In this document: positions 33,642 to 45,648 of the stretch, one piece after another
Layout of the letters: the number at the start of each line of letters is the position of its first letter
How positions within the stretch are numbered: the first letter of the stretch is position 1
Assembly: GCA_014529385.2 (NCBI GenBank)
Contig: CM043957.1
Location: 85,191,881 to 85,255,880, forward strand
Origin: Adiantum capillus-veneris
Lineage: Eukaryota > Streptophyta > Polypodiopsida > Polypodiales > Pteridaceae
Direction of reading: 5' to 3'
DNA length: 64,000 bases
Made by a program: the position numbers and the translations under genes
Notes under the pieces: generated by a model
The model's input: the letters and a program-made list of their open reading frames with translations, nothing else
Database searches by the model: none
Told to the model about the DNA's origin: nothing

Positions 33642-34454
33642 AAATGGTTCAAACAATTCCTCTAAAAATGGTTCTAGGATAAAATTCTTATCCTCTACTA
33701 GTCTCTCTAGGATACAATCTTCCCTTTTCAAGCTCTCACACTCAAAATCTCCATATATACAAAGATGTGCATTAGTCTAAAGACATGTAGATATCTCTTG
33801 CTCATCGATGGTGGTTGAATCTAATTTCTCTATAGGAGTTTGACTAACATCTTTGTAGCTATGGTCTTTTATGTTGATCCTTGTTGTAATCTCTTTGTGT
33901 CTCAAGTAGATATGGTCATAGCTCCAATCTTGTACCATTTTAAGTTGACACGTAAATGGACTCCCTAAAATGACATCAAAGTTGTTGCTCTTACCGAAAT
34001 CCACTATTGCAAAGGTATGTTCGTACTTTATCTCGCAAGAGGTTACTATAATCTATTCCAGCATACCTATAGGTCTCTCAACATAATCATCTGCTAGTTA
34101 TAACTTCATCCTTGTTTTTTTTAGAGCTAGTATTTCCCATTTCTCCCATATCGCTTTGGTGGCAATGGCCACTCCAACCCTACTATCAACTATAGGAATG
34201 GTTTTTATCCCTTTATGTTCCATTGGTAAGGTGGCATTCCCTTTCTTTCCTTCACAATAATCACCCAATACAAATACTAGTTCTACCTTTGGTTTGATTT
34301 GTTTCATTTTACCCATTGGGCCATCTAAGAGGATGTCTTGAAGAGAAGTTTTCAATTCCATCTTCTCTAAGTTTTTTCCCACTTCCCTCCATAGATGTGG
34401 TCTAATCCTTAACAACTCAAAGAGAGTTATAGTGCATTGTATAGGAGCCGACAT
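33642..34454 (-). pseudogene. pol: C2 protease region
   Basis: Begins MSAPIQCTITLFELLRIRPH, the same start as the C pol frame. The retropepsin site reads IPIVDSRVGVAIATK, giving D-S-R where C has D-I-G. The usual D-S-G would explain both copies. It continues FGKSNNFDVILGSPFTCQLK and KREDCILERLVED. There are two frame breaks near 34010 and 33780. Confidence 0.82.
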
Positions 34455-34599
34455 TAGTTTAGGCTTTTAGTGTCCATCATCTTTGGAAGTGTCTTCCATA
34501 ATGAGAACACTACCCTAATCTCCAATTTTGTTTCATGATGTCCGATAAAAGACGAATTTTTTTTCAACATTTCAGATTTATCTCCCCAAATGTTTTTGT

Positions 34600-34840
34600 T
34601 CCAACATCACCGTATAAAGATTATATATCTCTTGGGTAAAACTCATGATCCATGTTGATTTGAGTGATAGGTGGAGACTTGAAAGTTGCATTTACATCCT
34701 TCTTGTTCCATATCATTTTCCATAAAGCCACTAGCCATGGATTTTCCACTTCAAGAATTAGTACCGTCATTTGTGACTTTGAGTCATCTGTGGTGTTAGC
34801 CACTACCCTGTTTTCCAATGTTTTTTCAATCTCTGGTCTT
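34600..34840 (-). pseudogene. gag: C2 gag C-terminal piece, left of D
   Basis: Reads TLENRVVANTTDD and MIWNKKDVNATFKSPPITQI. It aligns with the end of C gag (PENTHKDDRIVLNTTD, FWKQVREANFANE). It is cut off by copia D at 34841. Confidence 0.72.
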
Positions 34841-34845
34841 ATGTG
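34841..34845. repeat. target-site duplication of D, left copy (ATGTG)
   Basis: Repeated at 41816-41820. Confidence 0.88.
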
Positions 34846-35070
34846 TGTTACCATATACATGTGGTAGTGATGTGTGTGAACACACTAGGACCGCCGGGGA
34901 ATCTTTTCCCTCTTTAGGAGGTTTTTTCCCCCGTGCATTGTATATATGCCCATCACTCTAGGGCTATCTATCTTTCCATTGCACACTAAGTAATACACTC
35001 TCTATTGTGTGCCTTGAGCTTCCTTTGTCTTCTCCAAGCTGTGCGTTTCTCTGCAACCCTAATTCCAACA
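34846..35070 (+). repeat. D 5' LTR
   Basis: TGTTACCATATACATGTGG to CCTAATTCCAACA, 225 bp. It contains GTATATATGC, a plausible TATA element, at about 34944. Confidence 0.93.
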
Positions 35071-35072
35071 AT

Positions 35073-35084
35073 TGGTATCAAAGC
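35073..35084 (+). promoter_or_regulatory. D primer-binding site
   Basis: TGGTATCAAAGC, the initiator tRNA-Met complement with one G to A change, two bases after the LTR. Confidence 0.88.
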
Positions 35085-35433
35085 AGGTTGCGTCCTCCCG
35101 GGCTTAGTCGCCAGCTGCTCTAGTACACGCCTGCTCACTTTTTCCGATTTCAGTGAGCTTTGGCAAGCGTTCGCACGTCGACAAATATTTTGGGATGGCT
35201 CGTAGAGCTTGGTCTGCTCATATTTTTTATTTGGGCTCATTTTGGCCTCCGTTTCCACTACAGGTAGTACTGCACAAAGCTATTTCGTCATTTTGTGCAG
35301 AATTTTTGTCAGTGCTGTTTTTTGCATAATAGGTGCCTTATACTCTTCTATAGTTAGTGCTATATAGCACGTGTTGTTCCCGCTCCATTTATCCTATTTT
35401 TGGGCAGTTTTCACATCAAGTGCAACATTTACC

Positions 35434-36500
35434 ATGGCTGACAACAACAACACAGATGTGTTCAAGATGTTTGTTGCTGAGGACAGGTTGGATGGGGACA
35501 ACTACCCTATGTGGGCTTATATGATGCAACATGTTCTTGTGTCAAAGGCGTCTGGAACATTGTGCAGGGCATTGATGTACGTCCTGGTTCTGAGGATGTA
35601 GGCGATGTTGAGGATGTTGCAGGTCTTGCTACAAGGATTGCTGCTGTTAGAGTTGTTTTGCCTATGGCAGAACAAGCTCGTTGGGATGTAAAGGATGCGC
35701 AGGCTCATGCATTGATTGCGTTGTCTATGAAGCGCACCATTGTTCTTCACATCCGTTCAGCAAAATCTGCAAAACAGGCTTGGGATATTCTAGCAGGTCT
35801 TTATGCAAGCCGCAATGAGACTAAAATTGCTTTGCTGCGTAAAGAGCTGGAGTCAAAGATTATGCATGAGGAAGATGATATGGACACTTTCCTTGCTAGT
35901 GTCAAGGATATCAATGAACAACTTATTTCTGCAGGTGAAGTCATTTCAGACAGTTCCCTTGTGCAGACTGTTCTTGATGTCTTACCAGATTCCTACCAGA
36001 CTTTTGCTAGTAGTTGGAGACTGATGACCCAAGTAAATCCTAAAGTTGTCAAGGTTGATGCATTATGCACATTGTTGTTGCAAGAGTCACTTTCTAGAAA
36101 AAACAGGACTAGGCAGTGTGCACTTGAACATGCTTTTATTGCTTCTCAAAGAAAGGGTAGTAACAGTAATGCAGCCACTTCTTATGGTTCTGCCACGAGT
36201 GGCAAAACTTATGTTCCTAATGCTTCTGCTAGCAGCAATTCATCTGGAAATTCTTGTGATAAGGGCAAAAATAAGATGCATTGCCATTATTGTACAGCTA
36301 ATGATCACTTGATCAAGTCGTGTCCTAAGTTGAACGCCAAAGAGGCTAAGAAGAAAGAGGGTGGCTCCACTGAAAATGCTGGTTCCACTACAAATGCAGC
36401 CATTGTTGAGTCATCTGTGAAAGGAGACTGTAATGCTGATGTTGATGCAGAATGGGCTTTTAGTGTAGAGTGCACTTACATTCCTACTGTCCATGATGCA
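35434..36500 (+). pseudogene. gag: D gag
   Basis: Starts at ATG 35434 (ACCATGG context) with MADNNNTDVFKMF and LDGDNYPMWAYMMQHVL, the copia gag entry. It shifts frame near 35560. It then continues through a UBN2-type helical domain (AKQAWDILAGLYASRNETK, LLRKELESKIMHEEDDMDTF, LDVLPDSYQTFASSWRL) and a CHYCTANDHLIKSC zinc knuckle. Confidence 0.88.
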
Positions 36501-36920
36501 TGCTTGTTAGTTGCTACAGATTCACATGTGTGGTATTTTGACAGTGGTGCTACAAAGCACATTACCTCACATCGTGAATTGTTTACCTCTCTCGAGTCTG
36601 TCCCTCATGGGAATTCACTCACGTGCCAACAATGCCTCTTATCCAGTTCAGGCAATTGGAAAGATTGTGCTTACTGCTGCTAATGGTAGTTCTTTCACAC
36701 TTGTTGATGCACTTTATGTACCTGGGATCAAGAAGAATCTCTTGTCTGTATCCACACTTGCTAGACTTGGACTTGTAGTCAAATTTGTGGATGACAGATG
36801 TACAGTTTATGATCTCAGTTTTGGTGATGAAATTGTTGCATCTAGCCTTTTGTGCCATGGGCTATATAACCTCACTTTGTATGACAAGTGTGGAAATTTT
36901 TTTGCAAATGTTGTTGCAGA
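36501..36920 (+). pseudogene. pol: D protease
   Basis: WYFDSGATKHIT gives the canonical D-S-G active site. A frameshift near 36620 moves to the frame with LTAANGSSFTLVDALYVPGI and LLSVSTLARLGLVVKF, the second half of copia protease. Confidence 0.87.
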
Positions 36921-37950
36921 TTCAAGGGATATTTCAGATGAAAAACTTTGGCATGCCAATTTGCTGCATTTGCAGAAATCTGATATGGTTGCTTCTTTGC
37001 CGCCTCCTGAACCACCTGTCAAACATGTTTGTGAACGTTGTATTTTGGGTAAGATGTAGCGTTCTAAGTTTCCAAAGGATGGTTCAGTTCGGGCCACATG
37101 CAGGCTGTAGCTTGTGCATAGTGATGTTTGTAGGCCCATGCAAACTCCGTCCTTGGGCAATTACCTGTACTTCGTGACTTTCATTGATGATTACTCCAGG
37201 CATGCATGGGTATTTCCTCTTAAAGAGAAGTCCGAAGTTTTAAAGTGTTTCAAACAATTTCTGGCTATGGCTGAAAATGTCTTGAAATGTACTATGGGCA
37301 CCCTCCGTTCCAATCAAGGGGGGGAGTATATGTCTCATGAATTTAATGCATTTTTGGCTAGTCGTGGGATAAAACACCAATGTACAGTGGCTTATACACC
37401 TTAGCAAAATGGTGTTGCCGAGAGGAGAAACAAGTCACTGACGGAAATGGCACGATGTATGGTCAAAAGTCAAGCTTTACCGCATTCTTTTTGGCTTGAG
37501 GCCATCATGTGTGCCACTTATGTACTAAGCATGTGTCCTACAAAAGCTTAGCAGTCTATTACTCCATATGAAGCATGGCATGATAGAAAGCCTGTTATTG
37601 AGCACATGCATGTTTTTGGTTGTTTGGCATATGCTTTGGTGCCACAAACACAGTGCACAAAATTGGATGATAAGGCTGTCAAATGTATTTTTGTTGGTTA
37701 TAGTGCTGAAAGCAAAGGTTACAGGTTGTATCATCCGCAAACAAAACGTATTCTGGTTTCACGGGATGTAGTGTTTGTGGAGGATTCTGTTCAGCCCTTG
37801 CTGTCATGTACTAGAGACAGTAATGTAAGCACACAGGACATTTCTGACACTTTGTTGCCTCTTTTCAGTGGTGGAAATATGAATGTAAGTTCCAATGAGG
37901 CAAATATACAACCTATGGGGTTTTTTGAAAATGTTACAGATTAGACTATT
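36921..37950 (+). pseudogene. pol: D integrase
   Basis: Pre-integrase zinc motif (LWHANLLHLQKSDM, HVCERCILGKM), then the core: LVHSDVCRPMQTPSLGNYLY with the first Asp. LRSNQGGEYMSHEF follows, where the second catalytic Asp is Asn. [19 protein letters not shown] keeps the Glu. VFGCLAYALVP and CIFVGYSAESKGYRLYHP complete the typical end. Stops lie at 37057, 37108, 37402, 37549 and 37942. Confidence 0.9.
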
Positions 37951-38013
37951 ACTGATGCAGATGTACATGATGTACTTGATGAGGAAAGGGCTGAAAATGA
38001 GCAGGCTAGAGGT

Positions 38014-38411
38014 ATGCCAAAATGGCTCGTGCACACTTTGCGTGACAGTAAATTGGATGCACTTTTGTCTAGTCGTACTCGTTCAGGCTCTCGCCATACA
38101 TCTTATGCATCAGATTGTTATGATTTGGCTATGTTTAGCTTACATGATGTTGAGGAGCCTCTATCTTTTGATGAAGCACAAAATTCAAAAAATTGGATGG
38201 CTGCCATGCAATCAGAATATGATGCACTTATAGAAAATGACACATGGACTTTATGTGATTTGCCTCCTGGAAAAAAGGCCATTGGTACGAAGTGAGTTTA
38301 TAAGTTGAAACGCAAGCTGGATGGTGAGATCGATCGTCATAAGGCTCGACTTGTTGCAAAGGGTTATGCACAACAAAAAGGCATAGATTATGAAGAGACT
38401 TTTGCTCCCAC
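38014..38411 (+). pseudogene. pol: D reverse transcriptase, 5' part
   Basis: NWMAAMQSEYDALIENDTWT, then a stop at 38293, then [20 protein letters not shown] and [19 protein letters not shown]. It is cut by element E at 38412. Confidence 0.92.
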
Positions 38412-38416
38412 TTGTC
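38412..38416. repeat. target-site duplication of E, left copy (TTGTC)
   Basis: Repeated at 40243-40247. Removing E and one copy rejoins the RT frame without a shift (1831 bp removed, which exactly accounts for the frame change across E). Confidence 0.9.
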
Positions 38417-38736
38417 TGTATGTTCTCGAAATGTACCGCACATGACCGCATTGGGAGTGTCGAGCATGCCTCATGTACCCTCATGTGGGAATAAGCCCTT
38501 AGAAGGAAGGGATCTCAAGAGGCATAATCAGGAAGGGCTACGGGGATATGAAAGGGTGCTTATTATTTCTACATAAGGAAGGGTTTCCTTTGTATGCTGT
38601 ATCAGGCTTTATCATAATCAAAGGCTATGGAATCGGATGTATTCTTATTCTCTCTCTCTCTCTAATGCTGTGCGGTGCTTCTCTCTCTTACATTTCTGTG
38701 AGCACAATCTCGCAATAGGCATCCATGCCCATTACA
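38417..38736 (+). repeat. E left LTR
   Basis: TGTATGTTCTCG to CCCATTACA, with a (TC)n run at about 38650. Confidence 0.9.
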
Positions 38737-38737
38737 C

Positions 38738-39286
38738 TTGGCGACCACGCAGTTGATCGAATCTCCATCCTTGGTGATGAAGGAGGCACATATGCTACTG
38801 CTTGAGTCTATTATTACACGCACAATCATTTTGGGAATTGTAGAAATGATGGGTGATGACAAGTGCCTGGAGACACGCCACCTTTCCCTCTTGGGGGTGA
38901 TGACAATTATGAGAGGATGGTTTTCTGGAAGCAGTTGCACAGGCGGGCAAGGGTGGTCTATGGTCATGCAGATTCCATTCATTTGGAGACCAAGATTTCC
39001 ACAGCAGCCGTTGGAAGGCATCGCGAGTCTCAAGCACCGAACTTCAAAGTGCTGCGGGGTATTTAATATGACTTTCCAGAATGATGTGGAAGTTTGTGAA
39101 GAGTGTAGCATCGGTGAGGATGAAGTTAATGCGGCTGCATGTTTATGGCTAACTGGTTTGGATCATGTTCGTCCGACGGAGTGTAGGGGATACCTTTGGT
39201 GGGCCCATGTGGAGTCCTGGAGTCCTTGTTATGTAGACATTTACTGTGCAATTTTTGTCGGGTGCAGTGTGCGGGCCAACAGGTGA
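38738..39286 (+). CDS. open frame inside element E, function unknown
   Basis: 182 open codons in one frame. An overlapping frame (38863-39066) reads more protein-like text, such as GDDNYERMVFWKQLHRRARV and ADSIHLETKISTAAVG. The first frame takes over with FNMTFQNDVEVCEECSIGED. The pattern suggests a frameshifted captured coding fragment and not a retroelement gene. I do not recognise it. Confidence 0.3.
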   Translation: MATTQLIESPSLVMKEAHMLLLESIITRTIILGIVEMMGDDKCLETRHLSLLGVMTIMRGWFSGSSCTGGQGWSMVMQIPFIWRPRFPQQPLEGIASLKHRTSKCCGVFNMTFQNDVEVCEECSIGEDEVNAAACLWLTGLDHVRPTECRGYLWWAHVESWSPCYVDIYCAIFVGCSVRANR

Positions 39287-39931
39287 GTCCTGGCGAGGCT
39301 GTACGGTACCGTATGCAAGGCATAGCCGGGTATGCGGTGCATGTGCAACAAAGGACAACAGAGGGTCAATTCATTAGCACAGCTTTGAATGCAGTGCAGG
39401 TTTAGTTGAGCAGCTTTGCGGCACACTCCAAATGTAGTGTATGCGGTATTCATGTGTATTCTGGCATGCGGGTGCTGCAGAGTCCAGACCTTGCTGTGTT
39501 TGAACCTTGATCCCGTGTGCAATGATGCAGCTCTTACAGATTGTGGTGGCTACCTACGTAGATCAGCTAGAAAAAATTGTCAAAATAATCCATATTTACC
39601 TTTTCACAACAAATACTTAACTATTAAGCAGGGATTCACACAGTTCTAGATGCGGCAATTAAATAAGCATTTTGCTTCGTAAATAAAACATGTGCGCATG
39701 TCGACGGAAAAATGTGGAACCAGGTGGCAAGGGGTTAGCAAAGTTTGCGGCCAATTACGGGAAAAATTTCACCGAGTCCGAGATGCGGGTAGATGAAGAT
39801 GATTAGTCCAGGAGCAAAGAGCCAAAGAGCCACGAAGTGGCCTCGATGATCATTCTTGCGTCACACTTCTCGAATTCCAAACAAACAAGGGATGCACTTG
39901 TTGGTTCAGACAGTCCACCTTGTGTGCCAGG

Positions 39932-40242
39932 TGTATGTGCCCAAAATGTACCGCACATGACCGCATTGGGAGTGTCGAGCATGCCTCGTGTACCCTCATG
40001 TGGGAATAAGCCCTTAGAAGGAAGGGATCTCAAGGGGCATAATCAGGAAGGGCTAGGGGGATATGAAAAGGTGCTTATTATTTCTACATAATGAAGGGTT
40101 TCCTTTGTACGCTGCTTTATCATAATCAAAGGCTATGGCATCTGATGTATTCTTATTCTCTCTCTCTCTAATGTTGTGCGGTGCTTCTCTCTCTTACATT
40201 TCTGTGAGCACAATCTCGTAATAGGCAGCCATACCCATTACA
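39932..40242 (+). repeat. E right LTR
   Basis: TGTATGTGCCC to CCCATTACA, 311 bp. Confidence 0.9.
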
Positions 40243-40247
40243 TTGTC

Positions 40248-41000
40248 GTATGACTACTGTGCGTTTTCTATGTGCATTGGTAGCTCATTTTGGTTGGGAT
40301 GTACATCAATCAGACATTGTTACTGCTTTCTTGAATGGTGACATATTTGAGGAAGTTTATGTAACGCAACCTCGCAGTTTTGTCATAAAAGGACAAGAGG
40401 ACAAAGTGTGAAAATGTAAGAAGGCTTTGTATGGGTTGAACCAATCTCCTCGTGCTTGGTATGAGAAATCTGACACTCATTTGGTTAAATGAGGCTTTCG
40501 TAACAGTCCAATAGAAAGCACATTATATGTAAAGTGTGAGGGTGATGTACTTCTCATTGTGGTTCTTTATGTTGATGATTTGCTGATCACTGAACCAAAT
40601 GAGAGACATATTGCTGAATTTAAGGCTGATTTGAATGCTACTTTCAAGATGAAAGATTTGGGGCTGTTGCATCATTACTTGGGTATACAGTTTAAGCAGT
40701 GTGATGGTGGTGTTGCCTTCTGTCAGAAAAGTTACATAGAGACATTGCTATGTAAATTTGGACTTGAGGATTGCAAACCTATTGCCACTCCCATTGAAAC
40801 ATGTTTGAAGTTGAGTCTACATGATGCTGGTGATCCTGTTGATGTCACTCTTTACCAAACTTTTGTTGGCTGCCTCATTTATGTATGCAACACGAGGCCA
40901 GATATTCAGTTTGCAATCTCACAGGTCAGCAGAATTATGCATATGCCAGGGTCTAAGAATTGGTAGGCTGTCAAGAGGATTTTCCGCTACCTTAGTGGCA
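40248..41000 (+). pseudogene. pol: D reverse transcriptase, 3' part
   Basis: Resumes MTTVRFLCALVAHFGWDVHQ and DIVTAFLNGDIFEEVYVTQP. KKALYGLNQSPRAWYEK and the catalytic VVLYVDDLLIT (Y-V-D-D) follow, then MKDLGLLHHYLGIQF. Stops at about 40408, 40489 and 40964. Confidence 0.92.
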
Positions 41001-41014
41001 CTTTACATCTTGGC

Positions 41015-41524
41015 TTGTTTTATCCCAAGGGGGGATCATTTCCGCCAGACTTACATGCTTTTTCGGGCTCAAATTGGGCTGGTTGTTTTGACACGCGAAT
41101 GTCCACAAGTGGTTTTTGTTTCATACTTGGCAGTTCATGTATATCATGGTTGAGTGAGAAGCAACCTACTGTGGCCACTTCGAGTTGTGAGTCTGAGTAC
41201 AGGGCAATCTTCACAGCTACGGTTGAGTGTGTATGGTTCAGATGCCTTATGGCTGATTTGGGTGTTGGAGAGGACACTGCCAACACTATCTACATTGAAA
41301 GTCAAAGCGCATTGGCAATTGCAAGGAACCCAGTTTTTCATGCTCGCACAAAGCACATTGAGGTGCATTACCACTATGTCAGGGAGAGGCTCTCAGCAAG
41401 AGAGATCAACTTGGCTTATGTGCCAACACAGGACAACCTTGCAGATCTTTTCACAAAGGCATTGTCTCGTGAGAAGCTTGAAGCTTTTTGCAAAGCTTTG
41501 GGCTTACTCCCCTTTGTGGATTGA
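41015..41524 (+). pseudogene. pol: D RNase H
   Basis: 170 open codons. SNWAGCFDTRMSTSGFCFIL, ATSSCESEYRAIFTATVECV and VPTQDNLADLFTKALSREKL are the conserved blocks of copia RNase H. In the first block the expected Asp of SDADWAG-like text is Asn. The frame ends with a natural stop before the purine tract. Confidence 0.9.
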
Positions 41525-41578
41525 TCCGGCATGGCACTTCCCTTTACATGTGCCAGCTCTCGTTCATCGCATCACTCC

Positions 41579-41588
41579 AGGGGGGATT
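41579..41588 (+). promoter_or_regulatory. D polypurine tract
   Basis: caGGGGGGATT directly before the right LTR. Confidence 0.8.
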
Positions 41589-41815
41589 TGTTACCATATA
41601 CATGTGGTAGTGATGTGTGTGAACACACTAGGACCGCCATGGCATTTTTTCCCTCTTTAGGAGGTTTTTTCCCCCATGCATTGTATATACGCCCATCACT
41701 CTAGGGCTATCTATCTTTCCATTGCACACTAAGTAATACACTCTCTATTGTGTGCCTTGAGCTTCCTTCGTCTTCTCCAAGCTGTGTGCATTTCTCTGCA
41801 ACCCTAATTCCAACA
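41589..41815 (+). repeat. D 3' LTR
   Basis: 227 bp, TGTTACC to CCAACA, followed by ATGTG. Confidence 0.93.
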
Positions 41816-41820
41816 ATGTG

Positions 41821-44759
41821 ATCATTTGTTTCATTTATTTTATGCTTAATCTCCCCACCCCTTCTGTGGATTGATACTTCCTATTTAGGGATGTTTTGTT
41901 TCTCTGCTTCCATTAGAGCGTGAGCTATCTCTATGAGCGTTTTACACATTTCAAGTCTTTGTTTTTCAATTTCTAGATGCGGATATGTCAACCATCTATG
42001 TTGTAGTCGAGTCTCATTGGCTTGTAATAAAGCCTTTAAAGATTCTAAAACTTTATCAACCAAGATTGAACCTCCTGATAATTTTTTGAATGAAACCGTT
42101 CCTTTTCTCTAATTCTTATTGTCCCTTTCATGTTTAAGCTGCTCTCTTGTTTTTTGCAGTAGTGTCTCCAAGTAAGTTTTCTCTTTTAGCCTTTTTTCTT
42201 TCATTTTTTCTCATTTAGCCATCCATGATTTTCTTTGATTCCTCTCTGATATACTCTCAACTTCTTCTTGGACAATAGGTTTACTTTTAGCAGGTGCTTG
42301 AGCTTAGTCTCTTGTTGCTACATTTATTGGAATTGTAGGATCAATTTTTGATCCACTTGAGCATGGCATAATCCCAATGATGTTCATTGTCATTTTCCCT
42401 TTGTTTCAAGATTTTTGGGGCATTTTGGAAGAACATGGGTGATTGTACATTCATCATAGAATCCATAAATATTTTTACATTCACACTTGTGTGGAAAAAT
42501 TATTTCCCACTGATCACCTCCACATTGATAGCACCGAACTGGTTGTTGGAATGCTTGTGGAGACCCCCATTGGTAGCCCTGGCCTAGGAGGATAACCTCT
42601 AGGTTTGTAGTTTTGGTTAGCTATATACATGAGCATGTTCTCGTCCATTGTATAGTGTTTTGCTGGTTGTGTAGTATATTATGTCTTTGAAATATCATCT
42701 ATACTAGTCCAACAAGGATGACCTTCATTAACATAAGTATTACTCTTGGGTACTCTCTCATAAGACTCGATCATCTCTTTATAACATGAAATTGGTGGCA
42801 ACATTCTTTGACTTGCAAGTGTCTCTATCTTCAAAATACACTACACAATTACTACTACTGGTCTAGGCTAAGTGTTACAACATGGGGTGGGATAATCTCC
42901 TCCACATATGTCACATCTCCTCATTGGTTCTTGTCATACATTCGGGTTCTATTTATAGTCTGGGTTCATTTTCTTGGATACTTCTTTGATCGATTGATCA
43001 ATGTTTGGCATGGTAGGAATTTGAACACCCTGCTTCATTGTGAATTCACTCATCATAGAAAAGGCACTACTAGTCACGTTGTATGTATCTTCCATCACCT
43101 CTCTGTGGGACTTACAATTGTTGACTAGATATAAAGCTTCTCTAGTGACTTGCTCAAACATTGTGCATGCTTTGGAGTGCAAGTCCTACTTGAGAGTCTC
43201 TTTCTTCAAGACATCTATGCAAAAAACTGATAGCCTCTTTTCTTGTGGTAACTCTCTTACCAAACACCTCTCTATATACTATTTAAAGCAAAGAAAAGCT
43301 TCCTTTATTTTCTTATTCTCTTTTTGCTTGAAAGTGTAGATTTTGAACACGATGTTATGCTCGATTCTCCTTTTAGAGAATTCCTCTGCAAATTCATGCA
43401 AGAGTTGTTCCATGTTTGGAGAATCACCTATGTGCAGTGGTTGGAACCACATCAAGGAATTCCTTCAAATGTTAGCCCAAATCCTTCATATTGGGTGTGG
43501 AAATCCACAATCTATTCATCTTTTAGAAACTTGTTTGAAGAGTGAGATATGAGCATATGAATCTGTTGATCCATTATACTTTTTGTACACACATTTGGCT
43601 ATGTAAGATGGTCACATCTATTGTGTTTTTGCAACCATTGTCACAACTCTTGGCTCTCTTGCTAGGGTATCTATAGCCTCATAATCCCCACTAGAGACTC
43701 TAATTGCAGTTATTTATGTGTCTCTCCTCTCAAGATGCACATCTCTTGCTAATGTCACGATATAGATCATTCTAGGAGCTTCACTCACCCTATGTGTTTT
43801 CATTGGAGCCTTGGAACCCAAGGATCCATCAATCTAAAACCAAAAACTATTATTGGCTCATTGAATCATCAATTCTTGTTTTTCTTGGACTCAATCTTAC
43901 CATCTTTGGTCTGGTATTTGGTATAGTAGTTTTCAACATGCTAGGAGTGACATAATACTGATGGAGTAGGCCTCCAAAATATGTATATCTTTCAATCTAT
44001 TTATAGTCTATCATCGAGTACCTTTCTCCATACTTTTCAAGCATGATTATGTAGGTGTTTATGACTTTAGTGTATGTAAAAATATACAATATTTTGTGTT
44101 TCGACAACTCTCCTATGTATGGTTCATCACACTTGTAATAGTGCATTTGCTCACCATTATTGTACTTGTATAGCCCCACATGAGTACTTTCTATGTTGAC
44201 TTGGTTTGCTCCATTACATGCCTTAGTTTGGAATTAGGCTTGTCCAACTTAGGCTGCTTATCTTCGAGCTCAACATCAACTTTGTCTTTCATGCCTGACA
44301 TTCCCTATTTTTCCACAATATAGGGATTTTTCACAAGTAAATATAATATTCCTCCATCGTTGATGTATCGACCATATAGTCAACATGCACTAGGTCCTTA
44401 AACTCAGTAGGCATTTCCTCTAATTTCACATGATAGCAATCCATACCATCTTTGTAAATCTTTGTATTTTTGTCATTTTTGAATTGGTACTTCCTCAAGT
44501 ACTTCAACTCAAACAATTTCACTTTGGGTGTTGGATGGGATCCCATGTTTGGTTCCTCCTTAAAATTCACTTTATTGAATCCCTTATCCATGTAGGTGTA
44601 AGATCTCTTTGATGATGTATCAGATAGACTCTCCTCAATAATTGGCTCTAAGGGAGCCAATGGTCGTTGACTCACACTCTCTTCACTAGAAATATTTCTT
44701 ACTTGGTCTCCTATGGCAGGGTTTCTAATCGGGTAATACCTACTTGATCTCAAATACAT
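41821..44759 (-). pseudogene. gag: C2 gag, main part
   Basis: On the minus strand from 44759 it carries a ~90-residue N-terminus not present in C, then the block NTKIYKDGMDCYHVKLEEMP shared with C. It also has MGLYKYNNGEQMHYYKCDEP (44179-43997), KACTMFEQVTREALYLVNNC (about 43150) and LTYPHLEIEKQRLEMCKTLI (about 41970). These match C gag in order. Many stops and shifts. It is interrupted at 41820 by element D. Confidence 0.85.
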
Positions 44760-45079
44760 GAAGAAACAATCACTCTTGCAAAACCCTACCTGTTACCTCT
44801 TTGGTCACTTTAGAATCTCCAACTCAGAATCAGTGCAAGGTGTAGTGCTCTATCCTTTGTAATCTGCACAATAAAAACTTGATGGCTATGAGCTTACAAC
44901 CACTCTATTAGTTCAAATTTTCTTGAATTGATCAAACAATCGTGCTTTTTGCACAAAACCTATTTTATCTTGCAGAATCATTTAATGATGTTCAAATTCA
45001 ATTTTGAAAAGACCTCTATGCTCCTTGTTTCTATATTTAGCTATGGTATCACTGTGGTTTCAATCTATGTGATAGGGGG

Positions 45080-45099
45080 ACATGGATTGTGATCCATGT
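45080..45099. repeat. C2 leader palindrome 1
   Basis: ACATGGAT TGTG ATCCATGT: 8-bp arms around 4 bases. Confidence 0.85.
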
Positions 45100-45366
45100 A
45101 CCTTTGTGATAGAATGTGATGAGACTTCGCTCATAGCTTGCCCTTGGTACCCTAATATCGGCTATAGTCTTTTTGTGTGATTTGGATTGGTTTAGGTCAA
45201 CTGAAAGTCAAACCCTAGGTCTAACCTTGTGGGTTTTCACCATGAATTGTTTTTGCCCCATTTGGTCTATCTTTGGGATTCTTTTTGCAGTCTTGCTTTA
45301 CAAAGTATGTTTCTTTATGTTTGTGGTAATCACTGTTCAATTTTTAGGAAAAATGTCAGATGAGGT

Positions 45367-45386
45367 ACATGGATCGTGATCCATGT
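45367..45386. repeat. C2 leader palindrome 2
   Basis: ACATGGAT CGTG ATCCATGT: 8-bp arms plus a partly pairing centre. Confidence 0.85.
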
Positions 45387-45648
45387 TCCATCTTCTTTTG
45401 ACATGAAACTTTGTCAACTTGTATTCTCTCCTATCTAGAAGCTATTCTCAAAATCTTTTTGAATTTGGATAAGAAAAAGTTAAAAAATCCCAAATTTTGG
45501 TCAGATGGCTCACCTTAAGCGAATTTTCCCCAACTTCCTTCTTTTGGCTGTGTTTTTTGTCTCAATTGGATCCCAAACTTTGGTTTCAGTTGATTCAAAT
45601 CAATATATTTTAGTTAATCTTAATTATACTTCAATATATCTTTGGGGG

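Larger units (their letters stand above)
38417..40242 (+). mobile_element. element E: 1.8-kb non-autonomous LTR element nested in D
   Basis: 320- and 311-bp LTRs with TGTATG/TTACA ends, a primer-like TGGCGACCACGC two bases after the left LTR, and a perfect 5-bp target duplication. The 1.2-kb interior encodes no gag or pol that I can recognise. It is therefore a TRIM/LARD-type element that depends on another element's proteins. The LTRs differ by several substitutions and a 7-bp indel. Confidence 0.9.
34846..41815 (+). mobile_element. element D: Ty1/copia retrotransposon inserted in C2 gag
   Basis: 225-227-bp LTRs with TG/CA ends, an initiator tRNA-Met-type primer site and a purine tract before the right LTR. 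The polyprotein order gag, protease, integrase, RT, RNase H is diagnostic of copia. A 5-bp target duplication flanks it. The two LTRs differ at about eight positions and one 2-bp indel by eye (about 3.5%). RT is interrupted by element E. The pol frame has roughly nine stops and two shifts, so D is dead. Confidence 0.93.
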
